From positions 34,535,057-34,599,056 of the forward strand of contig CP141148.1 in assembly GCA_035235625.1 (NCBI GenBank): DNA of 64,000 nt. The letters are read 5' to 3'. Shown here piece by piece: positions 11,811 through 23,733 of this stretch. Position 1 is the first letter of the stretch; the number at the start of each line of letters is the position of its first letter. The position numbers and the translations under genes are program-made. The stretch comes from Saururus chinensis (taxonomy: Eukaryota; Streptophyta; Magnoliopsida; Piperales; Saururaceae). The notes beneath the pieces were generated by a model, which did no database searches, was not told where the DNA came from, and saw only the letters and a list, made by a program, of their open reading frames with translations.

Positions 11811-13058
11811 GTGGGTGTTTATGTTTGCGTGCTCAGGTAAGTAGTATCATGGATCTACTCTTACCTGTTTGATCTAGTGCCCCATGAGCATTGGTGTGCC
11901 TTACCTTAGGAAAAGTCCATGGCGTCTAGTCACTCCCCGGAGGTTAAGGTGTTGCCCCAGTGACATTCTTTTCCTTTTTGACGCTGGAGCTTATTAGTTG
12001 TAATAAGCTTCAGTGGTCGTTGATATGTGTATGATTATGTGTATGAGTACGACCGTATGAGTGTGAGTACGACTGTATGTGTATGAGCAAGACTGTAAGA
12101 GTGTGTATGAGCAGGACTGTAAGCGTATGAGTATGAGCACGACTGTAAGAGTATGGGTACGATTGTGAGAATATGTTTATGAGTAAGACAATAAGTGTGA
12201 TTTCGTGTAAGCTGTATGAGTGTGCATATGATTGTACGAGTAAGGTCATACAAGTATGCGTATGTTGTATAAGTAAGCGTACGATGGTACGAGTAAGTTT
12301 GTAAGACCTTGGATAAGGGTGTTTGTGTAAGTTTGATTTGATAGTATGACTTTGGCACATTGGTGCATTTGGTATGATTTTGGCACGATGGTGCATTTGG
12401 TATGATTGTATGCGTATGAGCATGATTATGTTATTTCTATCTGCTTCATGTTTGAGTGCATGAACGCATGTATTTATGAACTTTTGAGTTCACCGTTTGG
12501 GATTTCCCCTACTGGGTATTTTCCTACTAAGTATGAAAATACTCATTACCCTACTTTTTAGCCCCGTTGTACGGGAGGTTTTGCAGGTTGTGCGGAGAGC
12601 TCCTGGAGATGGATGCTCATTTTAGCGGTAGATTGATTCCCGTTGACTCAGGAATATGCTTCACTCACTGCAAGTTTATTTGTGCCACGATCCGATGTAT
12701 TGGGTGAGACGAGATGTTAAGATGTTTATTTTGGACTTTCATTTGAATTAGTCTGTGGACTGTTATGGGACTTGCACTTAGGGATGCTTAGGAGAGATTT
12801 GTATTTAAAGTCTATGATCATAGCAATTTATTTGTACGTGTGTTTTCGAGTAGCGCCTGATGATATTTGCTTTGGCCGTACAATGTTTGACCGTATGATG
12901 AAAATATTTAGATAGAAAATGGATGTTTAGTGTTTTAAATTATAAACTATTTTATTAGGTTTTGATTTCGTCATTTTTTCTCCGATTTATAGACATTATA
13001 TTGCAAAAAAAATTTCGTTAATTTTAAGGAAAATGTGTGAAAAATCTCGGGCGTTACA

Positions 13059-15062
13059 CAAACAGTCGACAACTTATGTGGTAAAGGCATCTTCAAACTC
13101 TAGTTTTATTTTTGTAAGTTCGAATACACAAGTGGTTGTATATCGTGTAATGGAGAACAAAATAGTCGGTACTTGCATAGTACATTGATCGTGTTATAAA
13201 TAATAAGATAAATACAATCATGTTATCAATAATACGATATATGATAAACGACTTTCACAAGTTGTGTTATCATGTATGGGAAATCATACCTATTGTGTTA
13301 TCAATAACATGACTTATGAATGTAGCGTGTGTTTGACCGTTATTTGGGCAGTTATAAATGCTTAAGGAGCACTTCATTTCTTGCATGTTGAATTGGCAGT
13401 TATATAATGTGAATGAACATGACTCATTGATTATGGTAATAAAATTTGAGTGGTCACGACCCATTATTGACGTTGTCTAACTTTGATAGACATAGGCAAT
13501 AAGAAGGTGATCAAATGGCTTAATAAGTGAACACCTCATAAGATAAGAAGAAAAAAATTTATGTGAAGAGATTTCTACCTAGTATACGAATGCAGGAAAG
13601 TCATCATCTCTAGGTTGCTACAAGAAGTATTAATAGGTGAGTGCTGAGATGACTCACAAGAGGTATTTAACATTAATATTACCCATCAGAGAGGAAGGAG
13701 TTGCACTCATCGCGGGTTTTAGGGCCAAATGAAACCAAGTGAAGTTGTACAATGAAGATGGGAAGGCTGCTAAAGGCAAGGGACAATTTTTAAAGGTTCT
13801 TCATTGGGAAGAGGCCATAGTAGAACTTTATTGAGGTAAATTTTAAAGATGTATCAGAAAAGAAGCGTGTTGTCTTCGACGAAGACCTAACACGTTTAGC
13901 TATATTGCATATGGGTGCACCCATCTTATTCACATTGAACAAAAGATCTATCTCTTCATCTCTGTGTGACTATCTAGATGAAATTGATGTTATGTGGAGG
14001 TACAATTGGGCAACAACTGTGCATGGCATGCTCAGTTGAGGGATACTTTCAGCCCATGGAAACATCATGAGCAAAGAAGATAAGCACTCTACTGCCACTG
14101 GAATTCTAATTGGGGCTTCCATTGTGCTATAGGTAAAATTTCGTATTAGTGATAACACAACTACATATATTAACATAGATTTGATAAAATGATTATTCAT
14201 ACAAAAGCAAAGTGAATAACATGACTAATTAACATGACATGTTCATAAGTAGCATTTTTAGGAATATCGTGTATTTGGTAACATGCTAAGTTGAATATTC
14301 GTGTTTTCAGTAACACACTAATTTGATTAGCGTGTTTTTGATAACACACTAACTTTCTTTGAGTGATTTCAATAGCAAGCTAATTTGATTATTGTGTTGT
14401 AGATAGCACGATAGATTTAGTAGCATGTATATTCAATAACACAATGTATTTATTTCGTGTAGTCAATGACACATTAGTTTAATAAGCATGTTATCAATTA
14501 CACAATATTTATAATAGCATTTTTTCTATAAGGTGATTGTTTTACTAACGTAGGTGTGATTTTTTCAGCACACATCAACATGGTCACCAAATTGTCCTAC
14601 ATGTACTCCGAGGTGTAGGAGGTGGCCTGGATTTACTCAATTGGTTAAGGATGTGGAGAAGGCTACAAAACTGGATTCGACATACGATAAGTTGAGGAAG
14701 AATTAAGTTACTAGCTCATCATTGACTCTCATGCAATCTATCATTCAAGATAGGGTAAGCTGATACCACTAGTGATTTTAACTCAATTCACAGTCTAGTT
14801 GCTTTCCACTAATGGTGATTTGTCTCTATTTGTAGCCTCGTTCATCTCTGCATACAATGATAACACATTTTCATTTGCTTTATTATAAATGGAAAACACA
14901 AATTGTAGGTCTTCATCATCTTTTATTTTATATAGAATGAATGGTTGATAAGATGTAGTCAAATACTTCAAAGTCACATTAACATTGACGACAAGTATTT
15001 CTTTTACTTGTACAGGTAGCTCGCCAAACCTCACCAATTATCAATATTTATCAACTGCACAT
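13059..15062. other. Interior of the hAT-like element: TAACACA-rich repeat and Mutator-like scrap
   Basis: Between 13190 and 13330 and again 14220-14530, words such as GTGTTATCAATAACA and CGTGTTTTCAGTAACAC recur many times in both orientations, like subterminal repeats of a DNA transposon. The minus-strand stretch 14795-15037 reads FGELPVQVKEILVV and later DDEDLQFVF, which resembles the N-terminal region of Mutator-like transposases; that call is weak. I see no intact gene. Confidence 0.35.
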
Positions 15063-15551
15063 TTCCACCTACATACAAGCCATCATTAGCTACCACTAAG
15101 TTGTAATAGATATAAATACTAATTTTATCCATATGTTAGTAAAAGAATGATCGGATTAGCTAAAATGAAGCCTTATTCAACCAATATAACTTCCATAATG
15201 GAAAATAAGGGAAACTCCGGCAAGTCGCCACCGGTCGTTTCTCACTGGCAAACTCCACCTCGCTGCCAATCATTCCTCTCCACCAGAATGATGCTCAGTT
15301 GTTCATTTTCTTATATGGAGATTGGTTTTCTTTAAATCTAAGGGCATTTTTGTCTAATATCATGTAATATAACATTTAATGTAATAAACTGATAATATAA
15401 AATTTTGGCTTCTTTGGCCAAGTAACATGGAAAAAACTCTAAAACTAAGCAATATTCATTAGCTAAGCAATTTGACTAACTTGAAATTGAAATTTCAAGT
15501 CCAAGTTAAATCAGTCTAAAGCTCAACATGGCTCGGCTCATTAATACCCTA

Positions 15552-17210
15552 CAAATGTGTATTACGACTCATATTAACTTTTTTTTAGTCTTATTAGGAT
15601 GTATCACGACTTGCACGAGACAGACCTCGGATCTTGATATGATGATACACGTTGATACAAGGGCATACCGAATCACTTGAGTTGGGGTTCATAAGATCTC
15701 TGGATGCTATGGCTCATGGTGCATGCCTCATCGCACGCCAAAAATAAGTGAGTTGATGCCCCAATTAACTTTTTTCTTTCTATAATAAACGTAAAGAGAA
15801 CCAATAATCTTTTGACTTGTGGTTAAATTTTTTTCCCGCCCAAAAAAGGCACTTAACAGGGCAGTCTATCATTATAAAGAAGCTAATATCTAAGTAGTAC
15901 ATCCAACAACATCAGCAAATATTATATTTATCCATTTAAAAGATAGGAGCTAATGAAGCCAACAACAGGAAAAAAATTTCTAACCAAAAATTTGCTAAAC
16001 AACAAGCAGCACATTAGCCTTCTTATTATGAATGATCAATAACAAGAAACGGGATGGACTGGATAAGTTGCTTGATTTGCAAGATGATGTTAACAATTCT
16101 CCTGGGGATACAAGCATTCGGGCACAACAAGAACCTTACAAGTAAAAGAGAATCTCCTTGAAGCTGAACCTTAGAAAGGCCCAAATGCATTACAAGCTGA
16201 AGTCATTGAAGACATGTGCATGCTTTAGCAAAAAAATGATATTTTCACATAAAAAATTTACATGAGTTTTAATTGATTGAAATAAATGAGCCTATATGAA
16301 CTTTGTATAGGGCTTATAAAATCTAATCAAAATATTTGTGTGAATTTTTGTAGATATTTTTATTATAGAAATATCATTATCCCTTTAACAATAGGGTTGA
16401 GTTTTTTATGCTCTCTGTTCATCATAAACTTAGTGTAAAGAATACCAAGGAACCTTTTCTTAAGATCGACTACTTATATGCTAATATACATTAATATGCT
16501 AATATATACTTAATATATATGTCATCAAACGGCCCTAAAATTTATAAGTAGGTAGAGAACATTTAAAACTTTACCAACTATAGATATAGCATTCATTATC
16601 TATATATGGAAGAGGCAATTCCAGCCAGATTTCCCATTATAATCTCATATTATGACAGCTATGGCTGCTCTTGAGAGGACAACAAGCAGCAACATCAAAG
16701 TTCAATGCATCGCTATCCCCTCTGGAGGACATATACAGGGAAAGTAAGTAGAATGAAGAAATGCAGACTGCTTTATCTGGTCAAGCAAGTGACTGCTGAC
16801 TTCATCATTTATAGATTGCGTCGACTTGTATTTGTGGCCACATGCTTATAGCCAGAAGCCACGGATAACAGAAACGACTGCATTAATTACAAAAGCCATG
16901 AGGGCTGAAGGCCATATTGGAAGGCCTATTATATTAGTCGACTTCAATAAACAAATGAAAAAAAAGCTTGAAAAAGAGTAAAAAATCTCAAATAAGTGGC
17001 TAGGACGAATACAATGGCCAAAATATCAAAGAACTACATACAAGAACAGTGATCTGAAATATTCGTGTACACTAATTTTCAACAAAAAACTTCTTTGTGA
17101 TATCTTGCGTCGCTCTTCTCGTGCATCATTCCTTATTTGTAATAACCATGTAAGGCCTTATTATGGATCGACCGATATGTACTAATAGTATCGACTATAT
17201 TTAAAGTTGA
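15552..17210. other. Upstream region of gene 2, shared with gene 3
   Basis: The part 15560-16250 matches 30860-31122 plus 37912-38420 upstream of gene 3, for example around AGGCACTTAACAGGGCAGTC. The two genes were therefore duplicated with more than 2 kb of 5' flank. 16260-17150 is AT-rich and non-coding, with a single copy of the sequence that is tandemly doubled upstream of gene 3 (about 16870-16930). Confidence 0.6.
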
Positions 17211-17600
17211 CAGAGTTTTTATTATTACTTTTCACTCATTTATATTAAATATATATATTTTTAAATTATATAAGATCAATATGGGTGGGTTCATATTATT
17301 TTCATAATTTTTTTAAATATAATATTATATATACACCTATGTATTTACTTACACATATGACTTAAGGATTTTTATATAATATTTCTTTGACTCATATTAA
17401 TGTCTTATTTAGTTTTAGAAAGAAGAAATTTCATAACATTTAATATGAGACGATACACAATTCTAATTAGCTTAATACACAACGCAAAAGATTAGCTTAC
17501 ATTTGAATTTATTTATAATATTAACTCATTTTATTTAAGAATCTTATAAGGAGGTCATCATATAAGAATCACATATTGTACCCCTCATTAAATCAACACA
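17200..17600. repeat. AT-rich dispersed repeat, inverted mate at 42780-43195
   Basis: About 400 bases match the reverse complement of 42780-43195; for example TATAAGAATCACATA here versus TATGTGATTCTTATA there, and GATCAATATGGGTGGG versus CCCACCCATATTGATC. It is non-coding and MITE-like. Ends may extend to about 17155 and 17760 but I cannot fix them. Confidence 0.5.
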
Positions 17601-17810
17601 TGTTACTAATGTTGTCTATTTATAGCTTTTTTATATATTATGTCTTTAAGAAAATTGATATATAATATTTTATTATTTTTAATAATTTTAATATATATTT
17701 TAGAGGTTTGTAGCCGTTCTAACATGTACCAATCATTTCATGTATCCATATCTATGGTCGACGGGCTTATGGAGATAACAAAAAAGTCTTGATTTGTAAT
17801 CCTGAGGGAC

Positions 17811-17818
17811 TATAAATT
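17811..17818 (+). promoter_or_regulatory. TATA box of gene 2
   Basis: TATAAATT lies 54 bases before the ATG at 17865, directly after the conserved phrase CCTGAGGGAC. The same phrase precedes a damaged box upstream of gene 3. Confidence 0.65.
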
Positions 17819-17864
17819 TAGAGACTCAAAACCTTCTGTAGGCAAGAAGCAAAGTTAGAGGCTA

Positions 17865-19514
17865 ATGTGGGCATCAGGGATGGCAAGTTTGGCAACAACA
17901 CTCTTGCTGCTTCCTCTCCTTGTTTCAGCTTCTGGATCCAGTCGAGTTTCAACCATTGAGGCAGTTCTCAAGTGTCTCTCCCGCCGCACTCCCTCGCCTG
18001 TCTCTGTGTACACTCCAAACACCACTTCTTACACCACTGCGTATCAATCTGCCTTCCAAAACTTCAGGATCACCGAGTCCTCTGCCCTAAAACCTCTGCT
18101 GATCATTCAACCCTCCCGTACAACGCAAGTCCAAGCATCTGTCATCTGTTGCAAGGAGCAAAACATCCAGTTGAGGGTCAGGAGTGGTGGGCATGACTAT
18201 GAAGGCCTCTCTTATTCTTCTAATGAGCCATTTGTGATGCTCGACCTGGCCAAGTTCAGGTCAATCAGTATAGATGTACAAGCTAACACAGCATGGGTCC
18301 AAGCAGGTGCAACACTTAAGGAGCTCTACACTAAGATTGCTGAGAGTAGTGCGACCCGCGGGTTTCCTGCAGGGTGGTGCCCCACTGTTGGCGTCGGCGG
18401 CCACTTCTCCGGTGGTGGGATAGGCAATTTGATGAGGAGATATGGGCGGGCTGCAGACAATATTGTAGATGCCTCCATTGTTAACTCAGATGGAAAAGTT
18501 CTTGACAGGAGATCCATGGGTGAAGACCTGTTTTGGGCCATTAGAGGAGGTGGGGCTGCCAGCTTTGGCGTGGTCTTGTCATGGAAGATCAGGTCAGGGC
18601 CCCTTGCCATAAAATTAGAGGCCTAAGGTCAAAATTTTAAATTATACTCACATTTTTGTATGTATAGCGATGCTAATGCAATTAATTTACTGTTAATGTT
18701 GTGATGAAAGATCAGGTTAGTCTATGTGCCCCCTACACTGACCCTCTTCGGCATCGATTGGACCTTGGAACAAGGTGCAACTAAGCTTGTGAGTAAATGG
18801 CAAAAAGTTGCGGCAGAATTGGATAAAAAGTTGTATCTTATGGTTATCTTGCAAGCAGCGAATTCAGGAGCAAATAGAACTGTGCAAGCTTCATTTGACG
18901 CTCTATTTCAAGGGACAGCCGATGACCTTCTGCCACTGATGGAAGAAGCTTTTCCTGAACTGGGTTTGAAGAGAACAGATTGCATGGAAATGAATTGGAA
19001 CGAGTCGGTTGTGGCCTTTGCAAACTTTCTGCCTTTAACATCAGGTCCCTACAAAGTAAAAAATGACTTAGTGGAGCAACCCTTTCCCATCAATGGGTTT
19101 CAAGGACTATGGAAGCTGTTGAAGGAAGATGTGATTGGTGCTCTGGTCATGGAGCCTTTTGGGGGAAGGATGAGTGAGATAGCAGAATCAGAGATCCCAT
19201 TCCCACATAGAAAGGGCAACTTGCACATTGTGCAATACGTAGTGCTTTTTGAAGATGAAACAAGTCTAGATTGGATGAACAGGTTATATAGGTACATGAC
19301 CCCTTATGTATCAAAATCACCAAGGGCTGCATACCTCAACTTCAGGGATCTTGACTTGGGAAGGAACCGAAAGTTCAATACAAGTTACTTAGAAGCCATG
19401 TCCTGGGGATCAAAATATTATAAGGGCAACTTCAAGAGGCTGGCATTGGTGAAGACAATGGTTGATAGACGCAACTTCTTTAGGAACGAGCAGAGCATCC
19501 CTCCTTTTTTGTGA
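17865..19514 (+). CDS. BBE-like FAD-linked oxidase gene 2 (two exons)
   Basis: Exons 17865-18592 and 18716-19514 join to a 508-residue protein. Residues 1-23 are a hydrophobic signal peptide, so the product should enter the secretory pathway. The FAD-binding region follows at about 75-240. His110 in RSGGHDYEGLSY and Cys172 in GWCPTVGVGG match the two residues that bind FAD covalently in the family. The C-terminal half ends [11 protein letters not shown] and [12 protein letters not shown]. The reticuline-oxidase catalytic Glu is Gln here (IQY) and its His is Phe (YLNF), and GGGIG carries Ile where most relatives have Phe or Tyr. The reaction is presumably a two-electron oxidation with O2 as acceptor; the substrate is unknown. 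The protein is about 25 residues shorter than usual, half of that from a missing loop after FANF. It is the most intact of genes 1-3, with a TATA box at the expected distance. Confidence 0.88.
18593..18715 (+). other. Intron of gene 2 (123 bp)
   Basis: The donor is AG/GTCAGG and the acceptor GATCAG/GT; joining restores KIRLVYVPPT in frame, interrupting an Arg codon. The last 14 bases of the intron (TGATGAAAGATCAG) nearly repeat the last 14 of exon 1 (TCATGGAAGATCAG). Confidence 0.8.
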
Positions 19515-20177
19515 TCACCTCTGTTTGAGAACACTGTTTAGGCCATTACAACTTGAGTGATTTTAGATTTCAGCCTTTGTTATTGTTTTGATCACTTTTT
19601 TTATGTTTAATAACAGAACACTGTTTAGGACATTACAACTTGAGTGATTTTAGATTTCAGCCTGAGACAAAGCATTCAAATTGAAACCATAGATATTCCA
19701 TAACAAAATGTTCTTACTTGTTCCTGATGTTGCCCCTCCATCTTTGATCCAAAATCCCTCCGCGCTTTGCATGATCCAGGCTGCTATCAAGGTTGCCATG
19801 GCTAGTTGCCAATAATTGTTGAATTGGGTACTTACAGCGGAAGAAGGTCCAAGGAATGTTACCATGCCTTATCCACGTTTAAACGCACAGCTTGAAACTC
19901 CGGCGGATGATTATTAGTAGGCCCTCAGCATAGTTGCAGGTCCCCCCAAGTTGCAGGGGCCCTAAGTGTCGTATTTATCATTAACAGGGGCACCGTATTT
20001 TTTATTTTATTTTAAAAAGTGCTTATGTTGGGCATCTTTCATCCCTTAATTATCAATCCTGGTCGAGCACATAAAAACATGGGAAAGCTTGACATGGAGT
20101 AGAGATGTTTTTAGGGGGTGGGTGCCCTTCATTTCTTGATTTCTTCTCCATTCCTCACAGATTTATGTGGCTTTGAA
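19515..20177. other. Downstream region of gene 2
   Basis: This is the gene 1 downstream block again, including the MVTFLGPSSAVSTQFNN reverse-strand reading at 19650-19865. About 19545-19660 contains a short local tandem copy of the phrase ACTGTTTAGG(C/A)CATTACAACTT. No separate gene is supported. Confidence 0.5.
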
Positions 20178-23100
20178 TAGGGTTGCATCTCAATTCGGTT
20201 TACCACGGTTTTAGTAGGAATCAATCTAAACCAAATTATAGAACCAAAATGCATAAACCAAACCAAATCGAATAATAAAATTGAGATACAAGAAGCAAAC
20301 CAAACTGATATAAGAACCCAAAGCAAACCAAAAATCGAATAAGAACTGAAAATTTTAATTAATTTTTTTTATTAATTAAAATCTTATCAAAACTATAAAA
20401 AAATCTTATCTATAAAGAAAGTTGTCAATGCAGAATTTAATTTAACACAAAAATTAAAAGCTCAACAGAATGAACATCTAAAAATTCAGCTAGTATTGTC
20501 ATTTAAATAAGCCAGGCCTAGTAAAAATTTGAGTGGAGGGGGTAAAAAAACACTGTTTGAAGATTTCCAATCTAGACCCAAGAAAACCGCCATTCAAAAT
20601 GGATATAGAAATTTACAACTCATTTTTTCAAAAGAAGAATTGAAACCATGCACCTCTATTATGTTCTCCATTTAACTACCACTTAAAGTGAGGAAGTTAC
20701 CAATAGAAATGTGGATATTACATCAAAATATCATCAAGACCTTTATAATAAGTATCTAATGAACCAAAAATGGATGCATATCATATCCTGTTTTGCCTTT
20801 ATAATGTATTGCTCAGATTTTAACTTCTGCTTTCTCTCTCTCTTGATTACTTCTAGTATGCCTTTTGCATGATCTAAAACCCAACATTTGATTTATTTAG
20901 TTAATGACCTACAATGAACAAATGGCATGCATATTAACACAGTGCTTTGCAACAGAGGAAAAATGAGTGTAGATTACAAATTAAGGTCATGAATACAATA
21001 GTGCATTTCATAGCTATTCTTGTCTGGATGTATGTAGTTCATGATAATCTAGTTAGTATATTGAGAAAAAGGAGATAAGCCTGAAATTTTTCACTGCAGC
21101 TACGATCTTAAGTAAAATTTTCCATTAACAAAGGATTCAAACTAGACCTTATACTTGTTGCAGGAAGCTATAATCATAGACACTTCTTCTTCTATCGTGG
21201 ACAATAAGAGAGAAGCAAATTGGACATATAAAAACTACATAAGTATAGTTACAATAGTATCCCTTTGGTCCCTGCAAACATTCTAAATCCCAATCCTAAA
21301 GGGTAATTCCAAAAGACAACATTCCTTAATACAAAATCCCAAATAATAACATAAAGATGAGAGTAATTTAACTAAGACAATAACCCAAATTAATAATTCT
21401 AATATTCCTTCATGAATCCCAATAAACAACAAAGAAACAAATTCTTCATTTAAACCCAACAATCAACAAAGCAAGAATTAAATCCCATCCCCACAACAAA
21501 CATCCACATCCATAATGTTTCATTTTTCTAAGGCAATAACCATTTAAACAAAGAGACAACCATCAGAACCACTTAACAAAGTCTTTACTTTAAAAAAAAA
21601 TTTAAACAAAGTCTTCACTCAGCCTATAACAATACTTGTTTTGACATAATTCCCGTCACAAAAAAACAAAACAAGAGAACTATTAAAATTTATAAAATAA
21701 AATTAAAGAGAATACTATGTTATAACCTCTCCATAAATTGCAACAATGATGGAAGGATAATGAATGAGCTAAGTGTCATCATTTGTCCTCATTTTACCTA
21801 CACATAAAACCGAAAAAAAAATTATAATGTAAAGTGCATATATAAATGTTATGAATTAAAACAAATAATTAGTTTTACCCTCTTCAATTGCTATGACATC
21901 ATGAGCATGTACATTTTCTTCATTTTCCTAGTTTTCCTGAGTGGGAAGCTATATCCAATTCTGTAAGCGTATTAAGGCTTCAATGACTTTAGGACTTAAA
22001 GAACTCCTATATTGATCAAGAACCCTCCCCCAATGCTAAAGGCTGATTCAGAAGCAATTGTTGACACATCAATTGCTAAGATATCCCTTGCCATATGAGA
22101 TAATACAGGATATTTGTCATTATTATGTTTCCACCATTCAAAATATCAAACTTTTTTGTATCTGAGTGAACTGATTCTTCCAAATATCACTCTAGCTCGG
22201 ACTTAGAATCCCTAACCTTCTTTTCTTGGCTCATCTTGAAGTAAGCTTTCTATATAGCATCTACTCTAGTTTCAAAACTAGAAGAACTTCCCTCCTCATT
22301 CGACACATAACTTGAAGACCCTTCATCATTTCTCTTTCTTAAAAAAATAACGAAATTATATTTATTAAAAAACTCTAATGTCTCCTCATAAATTTGAGAA
22401 ATATAGAAATCAACCTTTTCTTCATTGTACAATTGATTATATAGACAGTGAAGATAGTTAATCTTATATCTTGGGTCTAGCACAATTGCAATGGGAAACA
22501 ATGCATTCATTTCCTTCCAATACTTGTTAAACTTGTTTTGCATTTTGCAAGCCATGAGAGCTACTGATGTATCCTTAGTTTTTGCCATGTTTTTTTAAAT
22601 GTGCCTGATTTCTTAAAACTTTATGTAGAAGAAGATGTGTAGTTGGATAAAGTGTTCCTAATAAAACTTTTGTAGCATCATGAAATACTTTCATAAACAT
22701 ACATATCATTTCAACATTTCTCCAATCATAACATGAAGGAGCAAATCTAGCAAAAATAGGATCTCATGACTTGAGGCAAAAAAAAAAAAAATTCAAAGAC
22801 TAAGGCTGAATCTAACATAAGAAAAGTTGAATTCCACCTTGTAGAAACATCCAAACACAGCCCCCTCTTGCTCAAAATCCTATCCGATAGAACACATCCA
22901 TCAAATGCTTGCTTTTTAAATTGTAAACCCCGAACATATTTAATGTCATCCCTAATTGCATTGATAGAGTTGGAAGTGTCTTGTAAACCGTCACACACAA
23001 TAATATTCATAATATGGCATGCACATCTAACATGAAAAATATAGTCATTCCTTAGCAACAAGCCCTTGATACCAACAAACTTAATCAGATTCTTAACAGC

Positions 23101-23733
23101 ACAATTATTATTAGATGCATTATCTAATGTTATCGTACATAACTTATCCAATTTTCAATCAATTAAGCACATTTCAACAACATTCGCAATGGCTTCTCCT
23201 GTATGGGGGACTGAGACAACACACTACCAAAAACCATCAACAACGACACCACAATAGCAACAACTTTTTTCAGCCGTTGCTAATAGTGATAATATCGATG
23301 GCTAACAGTATTAGATGTCGGTACATATCGTTATCTACGACAGCTTCTATTAGTTGTCGTTGATGACACAAATTCGATTTTCATAAATATTTATTATTTT
23401 TTGTGACAACCATTAGAACCAACTGCCACTCATAATTTATTATTAACGACGATCATTCAAAATAGTCGTCGTTGTTAAATCATCAGCGATGGTCTAATTT
23501 AGCCGTCGATGAGGATTTTTGCCCCGTGCGCTTTCCCTTAACCCCGCTAGGATTTCCCTCCCCTTCACTTTCCTCTCTCCCCCCACTATGATTTTTATCC
23601 CCTTCCCCCGGCTGGATGCACCTTCACCCTTCCCCTCTCCTTCACCATAATTTCCCTCTCACCTTCTCGATTTTCCCCTACCCTTCCCCTCTCCATTGTG
23701 GGATTTCCCCTTTCCCCCAGCTCGATTTCCCTT
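20178..23733 (-). mobile_element. hAT transposon copy B, with a CACTA end inserted
   Basis: The left terminus at 20178 is TAGGGTTGCATCTCAATTC followed by AAACCAAACCAAAT-type repeats. It aligns with copy A along its length. The minus-strand transposase is at about 21949-23221. A CACTA terminus (CACTACCAAAAACCATC) starts at 23222 and its subterminal repeats run to about 23520, then a C-rich tract follows to about 23733. The right hAT end is not found. Confidence 0.6.
21949..23221 (-). pseudogene. hAT transposase remnant, copy B
   Basis: From the CACTA insertion downward the minus strand reads CTITLDNASNNN, HVRCACHIMNIIVCDGL and LCLDVSTRWNSTFLMLDSAL (22747-23151). Then comes FPIAIVLDPRYKINYLHCLY (22250-22588). 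Then the hATC dimerisation domain, with WWKHNNDKYPVLSHMARDI and IASESAFS, ends at a stop at 21949-21951. The frame changes between these blocks and the N-terminus is cut by the CACTA insertion. It is a dead member of the RICESLEEPER-type hAT family. Confidence 0.8.

Larger units (their letters stand above)
8444..13058 (-). mobile_element. Solo LTR of a long-LTR retrotransposon, 4.6 kb
   Basis: The element starts TGTAAGG and ends CGTTACA (TG...CA) and is flanked on both sides by CAAAC (8439-8443 and 13059-13063), the 5-bp duplication typical of LTR retrotransposons. There is no second LTR, primer-binding site or pol domain inside, so it is a solo LTR fossil. The strand is set by matching the related copy at 58224-63203 and by the TGTAACGCCC start common in Ty3/gypsy LTRs. 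It has a GC-rich third (8600-10100), minisatellites (10320-12430) and a conserved tail. Its readings are by-products of repeats. Age cannot be dated from a single LTR; it looks moderately old. Confidence 0.8.
7536..15551. mobile_element. Probable non-autonomous hAT element split by a solo LTR
   Basis: The left end is TGGGGGTGTTAAAGC at 7536. The right end at 15551 reads, in reverse complement, TAGGGTATTAATGAGC. Both are followed inward by words built on GCTTGA/GAGCCGAGC. Flanks are CAAATATG (7528-7535) and CAAATGTG (15552-15559), an 8-bp duplication with one mismatch, the size expected for hAT. Removing the LTR at 8444-13058 leaves about 3.4 kb. No hAT transposase is seen inside; the interior holds a TAACAC-rich repeat region and a possible Mutator-like coding scrap. 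Confidence 0.45.
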
